In this document: positions 1 to 11,339 of the stretch, in pieces | Layout of the letters: each line of letters opens with the position of its first letter | How positions within the stretch are numbered: position 1 is the stretch's first letter | Assembly (NCBI GenBank): GCA_009760855.2 | Contig: WPIO01000009.1 | Span: forward strand, 1,271,001 to 1,335,000 | Length of the DNA stretch: 64,000 bases | From: Cristatella mucedo | Taxonomy: Eukaryota > Bryozoa > Phylactolaemata > Cristatellidae | Direction: 5' to 3' | Position numbers and translations under genes: made by a program | Notes under the pieces: model-generated | What the model was told of the DNA's origin: nothing | The model's database searches: none | What the model saw: only the letters and a program-made list of their open reading frames with translations

Positions 1-1020
1 TAAAAAGCATAATTATCAAAATTGCAGGGCATTGACTAGTGCAATAGATTCTTCCATTATTTTGCAAATTCGATACTGGTTGAAAATCTACCGGAACTAA
101 ACATACTGGTTGAACATGCTAACGGATTTCGCTGCTTCGATGTGATAGTGGCCAGTAAAACAGCACACTGGACTGTAGTTCCTAATGTTTATTGAACCAA
201 GTTTAAGCAGCTGAAACCGTGGGAAAGAGAAGCTGAAGGATCTGAAAAGTACTTACCAACCCTCCCTGGTAACCTGATGCCACTCCAGCTAATCAAGCCA
301 CATTTTATTGACGTGGAGGCCGTGTGAAGGTATCTGGCAGCATGCTCTAAATCGTCAAACCTTGCACCAGTCAGGCACCAGCTAAACAAGAAACTATGGA
401 CGACCAACGATCAGTATTTTCAGTATCATAGTGAAACAAAACTGGTAATTTGATTGGAATACTGAAATGGATAAGCAGTGATGGTGTGCAATGCCATCCT
501 GGTAATCAGTAAACATCCAGGTATTCGGATCAAAGAAGACAGCTAAAGTAAAACGGGGGCTAAGTGCATGTTCCTCCTGCTACCAACCCAGTAACCTATA
601 TCTGTACATACTCAGCGACCATCTAGAATGATTTTAGCACCATTTCTTGGAACCTATTCTCACACTATGCAGATTTAATACATGTCCATAGGGGTTTGCA
701 TGTACGGTGGGTGTGGCACTAAGCGTTCGATCAAGTTATGAGCTGTAGCTTTATATCACTGTCAAACTCCTGAATGAATTGAATGTAGACACAGCTATAC
801 TTATAGGATTAAGCATAACAAAGAACCTGGAGCACAATAAAGGCCTTTTGATTGAAACAAAATAAATGTCGAGGGTATTTAAAAGGCAGTACTAGCCTTC
901 TTCAAGCACATCTCAATTATAGTGCCTGTATATTTCACAAATCTGTACCAGTGCTTTAATACTCCTAAGTCTTCCAGTGTATTAGTCTTACTTATAAATA
1001 TACGAAATAAAGTAAAATTC
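1..1020. other. Unannotated AT-rich DNA
   Basis: No convincing gene, RNA or repeat match was seen in this kilobase. The open frames are short and share no motif with a known family. Confidence 0.5.
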
Positions 1021-1022
1021 GC

Positions 1023-1100
1023 TTGCATAGAGCACACAAAAAGACTTCATCTCTATTGAGGTGCTTCACATGTGCGGCAGGGCTCAAGCCAACGACTTCT
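1023..1100 (-). repeat. SINE-1 fragment (tail and B-box side)
   Basis: Read on the minus strand, this segment has the SINE-1 order: a GGCTTGAGCCC-like B box, then GTGAAGCACCT, AATAGAGAT and AAGTCT, equivalent to the hairpin tail of the full copy at 26292-26455. The head is missing or unrecognisable. It is an old copy. Confidence 0.45.
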
Positions 1101-1319
1101 ATAATCAAGAGCATTCACCATGACCTCGGTCATCTCTGGCAAATATGTACTGACCTCAACCATCGAAGTGAAACATCAAAAAACTTTTCCAAAAAAAACT
1201 CTTTGCTGCTTTCAGTATGCATTGAAATCTTTCGCCTATTAAGGCAAAACTGTTTTTTTTTCTAGTAAGATAAAATCAAACGCACTAGTTCCAAAAAAAC
1301 CTACTTGGATTTGAAAATG

Positions 1320-1478
1320 GGAGAACCCCAGCCCTCAAAGCGGTTCTAAGCCAAACTGGTTTTTTCCAATGGTTCGGATCAAGGTCTGGCAAAGGTCATG
1401 GGCTCGAGCCCCGTGGCCGACGTGAAGTGCGTAAATAGAGATTGAGCTTTCTTAATGAGTTATGCAAATGAATTAAAT
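1320..1478 (+). repeat. SINE-1 copy, degenerate
   Basis: GGGCTCGAGCCCCG at about 1400-1413 matches the pol III B-box region of the full SINE-1 at 26292. It is followed by GTGAAGTGCG, AATAGAGATTGAG and an AT-rich end (AAATGAATTAAATTT), the SINE-1 tail order. The tRNA-like head is too diverged for a clear A box. Confidence 0.55.
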
Positions 1479-1479
1479 T

Positions 1480-2650
1480 TTTGTAATCTGTAGGTCACGT
1501 TCCAAAGCGACATTTTGCTAAACCAAAAATCGGCTACATCGAAACATTTCTAACTTTTTGCACTCTTACAATGCCCAGTTCATATCTACTTAGACGTGAA
1601 GTCCACATCCAACTTGCTAAATGCATTTTCATCTTAACTTCTTGAGTTTCGCAGTTCAATACTTATTGATAGGTCTTACGAGCTATCAAACCAGCTCTAT
1701 AGAGCTGAAAAACTCTGTAGTTTGTCCTGCCTGTCGTATCTGGTGCTGTGCCACATTGAGCGACTACTTAAAAACTTCAGATAGCTTCTCACTAAGCAGC
1801 TTTTAGCATTTGTAATTTTTTTGCTCAAGTTTAGCCCAATTTAATTTCTCACACGGGCCTTAGTTTTGAAACTTATTTTCTATTGAATTAGTCCTTTATA
1901 CATTTTCTTTTCAGAATCAAGCTTAGTAGAAGTAATCTAGCCAACCTATAATCTAGTATTAGCTTGTTATTTAGCCTAACGACCTTTAAGGCCTTAAAAT
2001 AGCTGTCGAATATCATCGAGGCATGATTCATTAGGATCAGATTTATTAAGCAAGCTGCGAACTGCCGGTTCCTCGGAGTATTCCTTGTTATCTTTGAATG
2101 GTCCTTTACACGTTCTTGCATCCTGATACTGTGAATGCTATTACTAGGGAGTTGAAATTTTGGTGTGAATATGCAGGGCCTACTATAATATACTTCTTTC
2201 TTTTCGGGCTCTGTTGCAATGTCCTACAGTCTTAGTTGCCATCTGATCTGCTCTAAGCTTAACAAATAACCAAATGGTTCTTGAAATAAAATTATTATAA
2301 TAAAATCTTTAGTCACTCTTCAGATGACAGTTACCCGTTGACATCAATACTCACACCTCTCCAACAGAGATATGACCCTCATAATTGCAAGGGAGTCGCA
2401 TTGATCCCCGGATGAGATGAGAGATGCTCGAGAAGTGCTAGTGTATCTCTCCTAGCCTCGAACTCAAATCTTGAGAACATAAGTGCGATGTTGAAGTATG
2501 TTGTCAGTACTTGTAGTAGAACCTTGCCCATAAGATTATTTTATTGCAGTAAAGAAATAAAAATGCACTATCACTAATGCATTATCTTCGGTGTGATTTG
2601 AAAAATGATGTCTGTTAGTATGAGTTGTCAGCGTTAGTTAGGTAAATGAA
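1480..2650. other. Unannotated AT-rich DNA
   Basis: Only short open frames (the longest about 77 codons) with no recognisable motifs. No repeat shared with the rest of the window was noticed. Confidence 0.45.
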
Positions 2651-2654
2651 TGTA

Positions 2655-3840
2655 TAAACACTTAGGAATGTAGACATGGATTGAGTATCTCTGCTTGTTT
2701 TGGTCGATCTTTCGGCAGCTTTATATACTATCGATCTCCAAGTCCTTCTCAAGCCCGTCTCATCTCACCCAGGCATCACTGGCACAGCTATGCAATGATT
2801 CAGGTCCTATCTTAGTGGGAGACTCCAGAGTACTGACGTGAATAGACAAAGATAATCCAAGGCACCTCTGAAATATGGGGTAGCTCAGAGCTATGTGCTA
2901 GGTCAGGTTCTTTTCAAGGTTTATACTATCCCTCATGCCGATGTGATTGCCAAGCACTATCCAGGCTGTCATTTCTATGCGGATGACACTCAGTTGTACC
3001 TTTGCTTTGATCCCTCCCAGCCTTGGAGTACCTAGAATTCTCTTAACTGCATTGCTGCATGTAATGATGACATCCTCACATGAATGGCAGCAAATTTTCT
3101 TAAATTGAATGAGGATAAAAATAATTTACTAGTTATAAGCGAGCCAAGTTTGATTAAGAATTTGGAAAGGCTAATGCTCAAAATCCGTTCTGCCAGCATA
3201 TCTCCTACTGAATCTGCACGAAACTTAGGTGTCGGATTCCATGGTGACCGTACGTTAGACGACCACATCAGCTCCACGTCAAGTCTGCCTACTTTCAGCT
3301 ACCTAATATAGCTAAAATTCGGGCTTATTTACATAAGGATACCACATCTTAGTTCATCCAGCCATTTGTGAAATCCCGTCTTGACGTCGATAACTCATTG
3401 CTTGCTTACCTACCGTCATGTGCAATAAGGCCCTTACAGCTGGTGAAAAAATCTGCAGCTCGGTTTGCCTGTCGTGAGGGTACCAGTTTCCACATGACTC
3501 CACTTCTCACTGATCTGCACTAGCTACAAGTCAAGCAACGGATCGACTTCAAAGTTTTATTGCTCACTTTTGCGTCCTTCCATTCTTTGGCACGGGATTA
3601 TTTTTTAGATCTACCCCCGCCCAACCGGCCAAACATCGTTCCCCATGCTTTTCGGAATCTTAATAGTTTACCAATACCCGGTAAAAACCTTAAATCCTGT
3701 GGAAGCCGTGCATTTAGTTTGTATGCTATTACTCATCACTCAAGTGCATTTCCAATTGCAGCAAATGTTAAGCACCTAGAAAGAGATTGAGTTCTCTTAT
3801 GGCACTTTATGAAGTGCATTATTATTATTAATATTATTAC
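2655..3840 (+). pseudogene. LINE-A fragment: reverse transcriptase to 3' tail
   Basis: A decayed non-LTR retrotransposon copy of the L2/CR1 type. The visible blocks in order are the region around RT motif A (FGRSFGSF, damaged), a CHFYADDTQLY block containing the RT catalytic box, the AANFLKLNEDKNNLLV and SARNLGVGF blocks, the LLTDLH block, the 3' UTR, the TAAGCACCTAGAAAGAGATTGAG hairpin region and a final (ATT)n run. Stops and frameshifts interrupt every frame. Because it starts near motif A, it is a 5'-truncated copy, as target-primed reverse transcription commonly leaves. It is more diverged than the copy at 6883-8085 and is surely inactive. Confidence 0.85.
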
Positions 3841-4175
3841 GCTACCAAGCCTGGAACTCACTCCCGACTTGCGTCGCAACATCCCCAGACTTGACCACAG
3901 GTAAAAAGGACTTAAAACGCATGTATTTAGTACAGTATTTAGAGGTTCCCAGCGATTAGTACTTCATGTACTTGTGCCTGCCGACACTGCACATGCTGCC
4001 ACTAATCACACTTGCATGCTGACCTTGTTCATTTCACCTCTCACCATGTTAGTCATGTTATTTATCAAGCACGACACTACTCACCATTCAATCGCGTTTC
4101 TTTTGTAGTAAATGTAAAACGCCTATAAAGAGAATGAGTTCTCTGAGGGCGCTTTTCCAAGTGTGTTGTTAAATT
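3841..4175 (+). pseudogene. LINE-A 3' fragment abutting the previous copy
   Basis: The sequence restarts directly after the (ATT)n tail of the preceding copy, at the C-terminal coding block (CCAAGCCTGGAACTCACTCC). It runs through the LINE-A 3' UTR (ACACTGCACATGCTGCCACT) to the hairpin (AACGCCTATAAAGAGAATGAG ... GGGCGCTTTT). It has no (ATT)n of its own. The head-to-tail position suggests insertion into, or template switching at, the earlier tail. Confidence 0.75.
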
Positions 4176-4179
4176 ATGA

Positions 4180-6880
4180 GGGAACGGCTAATGTTGAATG
4201 TGAAGCTAACTTTCTACCATCATGAAAGATGGCGTTTTAAAAGCATTTTCCAGAATTCCTTTAGGCTTTGAATGGGCACTTTCTCCAAAACATGTTATTG
4301 TGCCAAATATGACTTCAATAGAAAATATACTTTGGATTTTATGTGAAGCACTTCGATGACATTGTAATGTACAGTTTACATGAGGCTTTTAAGTTGCTAG
4401 GTGACGTGAACACGAAGGTTATTTCATTAATTAATATGGCGAATTGAATTTAAAGCCAACTATTGCTCGTTTCTCTCAAGTTCCTGTTACGATATCGATA
4501 TATAAAAATATTTTCTAGACAATAGTGAGGGATTGAGCCGTTTTGCTTGATTTATTTAAGACCATTATCGAATAGGTTAAGGTCCAATGATTTCTTAAAA
4601 GTGTGACTATTTTTCTCACGTGTAGTAGTGTAAGGCTCGTTCCTCGTTAGTTGGGCAGTTACCAGCTCAGGCATTTGAAGCTGCTTGAAGTGCAAACGAA
4701 GTCTTTATCAATCTGGTTTTGGATATCGGGTCCACAAAAAATCATGTAGGAATTAAATATTTCAAGTGTCACACAAACGCATGGCGTCCTAGCATTAGGT
4801 TAAATTGATGCAGATCCTGACTTCTTGGACAGTGATTGCAATCAGCGGAAGTTTGCCAATTAGCACCATTGGCTGCAGCATGAATGCTCAATAATTTAAT
4901 GATGGCAGCCAGGATCTTCATTTTCATTTTCACGTGCTTACAGTAGCTTCACAAGATTTCTGAAGTGATTTGCTCTAACGGCGACAGTTGCAACAACTAA
5001 GAAAGAACGGTGTTACTCAAAAGTCGCTTATATTATAAACCAGCCACAATTGACGGATACCGTTTGAGAAACGAAAAAAAGCCATCTAAGTTAAATGATG
5101 GGCAGGAAATTGAATTGGCTTTTAATTCAAGTACTTAAGTACCAAGCAAATAAGACTTACCGGAATCTTTCATAAGTAAAACATCTCTGATAGCGTGCGA
5201 TTCTTCTGCTAAATTACTTTTACAATACAAACGAATCATAATATTATGACCTGTATAATGAAGGCAAATCAAAAGCAAGATACAACTTTACTTTTTCTTC
5301 CCATCCACCAAAGATGTGTTCCTGGATACAGCCTTTGTATAATGTTAAGATAACTTCTCTCAGTCACTGTGCATCATCGCAGCATGATGTTGCAGGATCA
5401 GTAATTCTCCGTCGAAATTTTTGGGAAAGTTCTAACAACGGTATATCTCGTGCATGCATTGAAATTAATCCTCCATAGCCATAGATGCTAGCCTAGGGTA
5501 GTATTCTAGCTCTTAACAACCCAGGTTGTGGTTTAACATCTTACTGGTGTACATTATTTCTCGCCAAATAAAAACAGAGGTAATTTCTTTTAGGCTCTTT
5601 AAAATTTGTATAAACGAGGCAGGAAAAACTGATAGCATTTTATTATTGAATTAAGTGTAATGCAGCCATTTTTCCAAGACATAAACCTGTCAAAATTAGT
5701 GTGAATATTTTTTTCTCCTAGACGGATACCTTTCGACAGTTGAGTTACCGTAATTCTTTGTTTTGCTTTAGATTCCAGTTAAAGTTACCATAATACTGAA
5801 GAGTTTGAAAATTTGCACTCTTATAATTTAGTTAATTTAAATTATAAGTGATATAAATATAAGCGTATCTTAAACATTTATTTAAAAAATAAGTATTGAT
5901 ATGTTAGATGTATCAAAATTGTTTATTATTGAGAATGGGCCCATCCAATTTGAATAATTTTTACGTTATGACGAAGTTCTACATTTTCTGAATAAAAAAT
6001 ACATTTACAATCGTATTATGATCAGGATAAATCACGGAAACTGGAGCAAGAGTGGTAGCTCGCCTTCAGACGAGCCGCTGGTACTAATCATGACAGTTTA
6101 GCTGAGGCTCACTCCAAAATCTCTCACTTGCGTGGTTCGCGCCATCGTAGAGTGGCTACGATTTACCGGATTTTTTGTTTTCGCATGCCCATTTTTTCAT
6201 TTAGCAGCTACATCCAGAGGAGAATAACCAATACTACAATAGGCGAATAAGTGTCTAGCTAGCACATTGACTGTTTCTAGATCGCACATGTCAATTCTTA
6301 ATAATACACTAAAAACATTGCTCAGTCATTCATACTTTAAAAAAAATGGCAATTTACTTCTTGAGTTCCAATTTGCTTGAATTATAAGTGGCCCTGATAC
6401 AGCAACCACAATCACTAAGCTGCAACAGAAACTGAGGCTGCGAGGTGCAATGCCAATTTAGGTACTGGAAGTGTGGCAAGGTGATACCTGACATTTACCA
6501 ATAGCACCAATCTTACTGCTTATAAGATTACCTCGGATCAATGAATCTTGGAGTTCATCCTGTCAATAGTCAGATATATGTTGCTTTCAAATGTTTCCAA
6601 GGCTGTGCATCTCTGCGCCAGGGTGAAGTAAAATTTCAAAGTAATCCGAAAGCCTCAGTGATTAGTGCTTAAATCGAAGACTTAGCAAATGTGTAACTGC
6701 TATTCATTAGGAATGCCCAAGTAATATCGCACAGTTTTTTATTTCGGCTGTGTTTATCTCACCGCCTAGGTATTGAAACTAACGGTAAAATAGTGATGGC
6801 AAATCTTCTACGGCATTGAATAAATCAATAAATCATTGCAGAGGCGAACGTCTACTAATAAATAATTTCTTTGCAAGGTA
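4180..6880. other. Unannotated AT-rich DNA (2.7 kb)
   Basis: No open frame of note, no LINE or SINE match and no long tandem repeat was found. It is among the least structured stretches in the window. Confidence 0.5.
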
Positions 6881-6882
6881 GG

Positions 6883-8085
6883 TTGTGTGGCTCTGTGCTA
6901 GGTCCGATCCTTTTCACCGTTTATACTCTCCCTCTCGCTGATGTGATTGCCAAGCACAATCTAGGCTTTCACTTCTATGCGGATGACACTCATTTGTACC
7001 ATTGCTTTGATCACTCCCAGCCTTCGAGCACCTCAAATTCTCTCAACTCACTTGCTGCATGCATTGATGACATCCGATCATGGATGGCAGCAAATTTTCT
7101 AAAACTAAACGATGATAAAACTAACTTACTAGTTATGGGCAAACCTAGTGTTATTCAGAAATTGGAAAGGCTGACTTTCAAAATTGGCTCTGCCAGCATA
7201 TCTCCAGTTGCATCAGCTCGAAATCTAGGTGTCATATTCCAAAGCGACCTCTCGTTAGACGACCACATCAGCTCCACAGTCAAATCAGCCTATTTTCAGC
7301 TTCATAACATTGCTAAAATTAGGGCTTGTTTAGATAAGGATACCACGTCCAAGTTGGTCCATGCATTCGTGACATCTCGTCTCGACTTCTGCAACTCACT
7401 GCTTACTGGCCTACCAGCATGTGCGATCAGGCGATTGCAGCTGGTGCAAAACTCTGCAGCTAGGCTTGTCTGTCGTGAGCGTCGCAGTTGCCACATTACT
7501 CCACTTCTCGCCGACCTGCACTGGTTACCAGTCAAGCAACGGATTGACTTTAAGGTTTTGTTGTTCACTTTTAGGTCCTTCATTCTATGGCTCCAGCCTA
7601 TCTCTCCGACATACTCCCCATCAGGCCAAGCATCGTACCAACCGCTTTTCGGAATCCAACAGTCTAGAAATACCTCGTACAAACCTTAAATTGTTTGGAG
7701 ACCGTGCATTTAGTTCGTATGCTCCCAAAGCCTGGAACGCCCTCCCGACCTGCTTCAGAAAATCCCCTGAACTGACCACATTTAAAAGGAACTTTAAAAC
7801 TTTAAAAGGAACACACCTATTTAGGACCGCATTTAGTGGGTCCCTGTGATTCGTCCTTCACGTGCTTATGCGTGCTGACACTGTGCATGCTGCCACTAAC
7901 CACATTTGCATGCTGACCCTGTGCAAGTCACCCCTAACCATGATATTCATTTTGTTTGTTCTTCAAGCAGGATTTTACTTACCATTCAATTGCATTTCCC
8001 TTTGCAGCAAATGTAAAGCGCCTAGAAAGAGATTAAGTTCTCTGATGGTGCTTTATCAAGTAGATTATTATCATTATTATTATTA
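6883..8085 (+). pseudogene. LINE-A 3' half with well-preserved RT palm/thumb
   Basis: The best-preserved LINE-A coding block. An open frame from about 6883 to 7689 starts just after RT motif B (SVLGPILFTVYTLPLAD) and contains the intact catalytic box FYADDT at 6973-6990. It then has LKLNDDKTNLLVMGK, SARNLGVIF, TSRLDFCNSLLTGLP, LVQNSAARLVCR and LHWLPVKQRIDFKV, the usual succession of L2/CR1-type RT C-terminal motifs. A frameshift near 7590 moves the end of the protein into another frame, ending at 7849. A 3' UTR, hairpin and short (ATT)n follow to about 8085. The endonuclease and N-terminal RT are absent, so this is a 5'-truncated dead copy, but probably a relatively young one. Confidence 0.9.
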
Positions 8086-8109
8086 TGCCAAAAAGAGGAT
8101 AATGAACTA

Positions 8110-8420
8110 CTTTTAATTACCGTTGATTAATACTTGTATTGAAATATTTAGGGGAGAACACTGAGATAAATGTGGAAAGCAAGGTGGACGTTCTCTTCAA
8201 TTTTATATGCTGGACTTTGGACGTTGTAGTAATGACTGTACACAGCTAACCTGATGAGAGACTTATATGTAGGGACCACATCGGAAAAAAGATTTTCGTA
8301 ATAACCTCACATTTTGAACATATGTTGTTTTCTTTAAATTATATTAAATGGTCATATGTGCGCATCTTCAGATTAACCACTTGAAGATTTTTATTCGTTG
8401 ATTTACATATATTGCTGTAT
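8110..8420. other. Unannotated AT-rich spacer
   Basis: Nothing recognisable between the LINE-A tail and the SINE-2 copy. Confidence 0.5.
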
Positions 8421-8424
8421 CATA

Positions 8425-8610
8425 AAAAATACTAGCTGATTTAACAGCCTCTTTTTGTATAGCGACGGAAGAGCCTTGATGGTTCACACCACCACTTGCA
8501 GTGGCGATAAAGGATCGCCCACCACAGGATACGAACCCACGACCTCGGGGCCGAGGTCGTAAAAAGCAACCGCCTTACCTAGTGAGCCATTACGGATCAT
8601 AACTGTCTCG
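8425..8610 (-). repeat. SINE-2 copy (tRNA-derived), full length
   Basis: On the minus strand the head has an A-box-like TGGCTCACTAGGTAAGGCGG (8571-8592). Next comes a strong B box, GGTTCGTATCC (plus positions 8527-8537), about 35 bases downstream, the spacing of a pol III tRNA promoter. A body with CACTGCAAGTGGTGGTG and ATCAAGGCTCTTCC follows, then the family tail GAGGCTGTTAAATCAGCTA. The same order recurs at about 39775, 63228 and 63435. The tail differs from LINE-A and LINE-B, so the partner LINE is not in this window. Confidence 0.75.
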
Positions 8611-8611
8611 A

Positions 8612-9766
8612 CTTCCATGATCTCGCAGTCTGGGTGTGGCAATTTGATTCTCTTCCAGCGTATGAGTGCTAGTTTGACTCTCTTCCTGGACACTAGTTGC
8701 ATCTCTGTATCTCGCACTAATTACAAATATTTTCTTGATCACAACCTTCAAGTTCTATGCCTTAATTTTACCATTCGCTCCATTCTCCGGTTACTGCGTT
8801 TAATGGCCTTGCATTTCCCAAATCTCAGCAGAAAATATCTATCGTCTCGCAAGGTCCAATTATCCTAAATAGACAATTTCTTTTGTGTGTGTGTGCTATG
8901 CATTATTTAGAAAATGTTGTTAACCACACAGTCTTTTAAGCAAGTGCTTCAGAGAAATTTATTGTTTGTTTTAGCCAGCTAACCAAAGTGTTATAGTTTC
9001 TAGCATTTGAAAGCACTTCTAAGCAGTTAAACTTGCATGCTGTAGACCATTGGTTATATTTTCTATAACAGTCAGTTGTGACGTGCATCACTTGTGATTC
9101 ATTTCCCTTGGGAAGCTATTCCAATAACTTATTTCTTCCATTGTGAAGTTCTGATAATGTTCATCTAGGAAAACCTTTGCACTTGCGATATAGCTGAAGC
9201 TTGCCACGTTAAATTTTCCAACAGCCAGCACTCCAGAGCCTCTAAATTGCTCATACATTTAGCTTCAAAATAGCCCAAAGTATTAAAAGGCAGCACTTTG
9301 ACTCACAGTAACCTCAGTGGATGAATGAAAATTAGAGGGCTGAAAAGGCAACTGCCCTATAATTAAGTTGAGTAATGAATCAACGGTAAACCACATGGTC
9401 AATCTATGGTTGCAACTTGGTTATGTAGCTCTGGCACACAAAGAGCAGCAGCCTAAATGCTGGTTAAAAGGCTACACAGCTGTTGAATCGAAGCTCCCTA
9501 GTGAAGCTCCTGGTACTAGCAAATGCCAGAAACTCTGCGTTCGATTTTCCAGGCGGTGCATGGTTTTTATCTTGTTTGATGATTGTAACGAATTGGCAAT
9601 GCATGCCATGCAGATACCAGCCCTCAACCAATGTCTTGCTAGCAGCATGCAAGATATTCTGGATTCTTTGAAATTCTGGTGGCCTCCTATAGGCACCAGC
9701 TTGCACGTGATTACCTGGGATCTGCTAAGTCCATAAACACGCGCTTTTTGGTCCTAGATCGTGTAC
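8612..9766. other. Unannotated DNA with one 122-codon ORF
   Basis: An ORF at 9368-9736 (+) encodes 122 residues, with six cysteines and several tryptophans but no signal peptide, membrane segment or motif I recognise. It ends just before the (GT)n tract. No splice or promoter context supports it, so it is not called as a gene. The rest of the interval shows nothing. Confidence 0.35.
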
Positions 9767-9767
9767 G

Positions 9768-9778
9768 TGTGTGAGTAC

Positions 9779-9822
<44 letters not shown>

Positions 9823-9891
9823 GTGGGTGCGTGTGTGTGTGTGTGTGTGTGTGGATGCGTGCATGCATGCGTGCGTGCATGTGTGTGTGTA

Positions 9892-9930
<39 letters not shown>
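9768..9930. repeat. (GT)n microsatellite, interrupted
   Basis: Long GT runs at about 9780-9816 and 9886-9929, separated by GT-rich degenerate sequence with GCAT and GCGT interruptions. Confidence 0.97.
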
Positions 9931-9931
<1 letters not shown>

Positions 9932-9934
9932 CAC

Positions 9935-10612
9935 ATTCAAAGGGTTACACCTGTAGAGTCAGAAAATAAAAAGGAAATAAATTAGCTAACAAGGAAAAAG
10001 TATCCCGCTCACTCAACTATATATGCAGGAAATTAGTTAAAAATATACTAGCTGCTTGAGAAAGGTAGCTTCTTTCTTGATGAACGGCCTTAAAGGTAAC
10101 GTCAGGTAACTTCCAAAAGGATGTAAGTAAAACGGTCAGTTAAAAGAGAAACCACTAATAGAGCTCATATGTACACAGGGAATCATGCTGATAATGATTG
10201 CCGGCAGTATAACCATCTCGCTCATAGTGGCTTGCCATTTTAGCTTGATGTATATGGTTTGCTGACCGCAGACTTCTAGCACGGCCATGCCGTGCTAGAA
10301 GTGGTTACCGTTAGGAAACCATGCAGTTCACCGGACCGTGGGCTAACAGAATGGAACAGCAAAGATGCACATTGACTAACCAGACCAGCCTTAGTATACA
10401 AGCTATTCATTCAAAGGTTAACAAAATTAGAAAACAATTAGTGATGAATGAGGCTGGCTTATAAACTGTGACCATATTGAATAGTTATAAATAATTACTG
10501 GCTTTTCCATTTGAAGCCATAAATCCATATAATATCTTGAATAAATTAGAAAGAAGCATATTTGTTTATCAGACAAAGTAGCAAGTAAAATTGCCGTAGT
10601 GACAATTGCTCG
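9935..10612. other. Unannotated DNA containing a perfect short palindrome
   Basis: No gene is visible. The only structure is the 14-bp perfect inverted repeat at 10272-10302, listed separately. Confidence 0.45.
10272..10302. repeat. Perfect inverted repeat, 14-bp arms, 3-nt loop
   Basis: The arm ACTTCTAGCACGGC is followed by CAT and then the exact reverse complement. It is the most perfect short hairpin noticed outside the microsatellites. Its role is unknown; it could be the edge of an unrecognised mobile element or a chance palindrome. Confidence 0.85.
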
Positions 10613-10614
10613 AC

Positions 10615-11127
10615 TTTTAGGTCTCTTCATTCTATGGCTCCAGCCTATCTTTCAGAGATACTACCCCATCAGGCAAAGCATCATACCACTCGCTTTTCGG
10701 AATCCAACAGTCTAGAAATACCTCGTACAAACCTTAAATCCTTTGGAGACCGTGCATTTAGCTCGTATGCTCCCACAGCCTGGAACTCCCTCCCGACCTG
10801 CATCAGAACATCCCCTGACCTGACCACATTTAAAAGAAACTTAAAAACATTCCTATTTAGGACAGCATTTAGTGGGTCCTTGTGATTCGTCCTCGATGTG
10901 CTTATGCGTGCTGACACTGTTCATGCTGCCACTAACCACATTTGCATGCTGACCCAGTGCATGTAACCCCTAACCATGTTATTCATTTTGTTTGTTTTTC
11001 AAGCATGATTTTACTTACTATTCTATTGCGTATCACTTTGCAGCAAATGTAAAGCGCCTAGAAAGAGATTAAGTTCTCTGAGGGCGCTTTATCAAGTGCA
11101 ATATTACTATTATTATTATTATTAAGA
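10615..11127 (+). pseudogene. LINE-A 3' end, 5' truncated
   Basis: It begins in the C-terminal RT-adjacent block (TLCATGCTC-type sequence reading APAYLSEILP), with an open frame to 10885 that includes SLEIPRTNLKSFGDRAFSS and FKRNLKTFLFRTAFSGSL. That frame ends at the stop shared with the other copies. The 3' UTR, a perfectly paired hairpin (AAAGCGCC at about 11051 and GGCGCTTT at about 11083) and an (ATT)n tail follow. This is a well-preserved 3' end and a good source of the family 3' consensus. Confidence 0.9.
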
Positions 11128-11158
11128 TACTGGCCAATAAAAAATGGCTCCAAAACAC

Positions 11159-11334
<176 letters not shown>

Positions 11335-11339
11335 AGGGG

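Noticed and set aside
9368-9736. 122-codon ORF as a host gene
   Set aside because: No motif, no splice or promoter context and no second copy; too weak to call.
9725-9985. Open frames of alternating Cys/Val or His/Thr over 9725-9985
   Set aside because: They are translations of the (GT)n microsatellite, not proteins.
10272-10302. Helitron 3' end
   Set aside because: No CTRR motif follows the hairpin at the expected distance on either strand.
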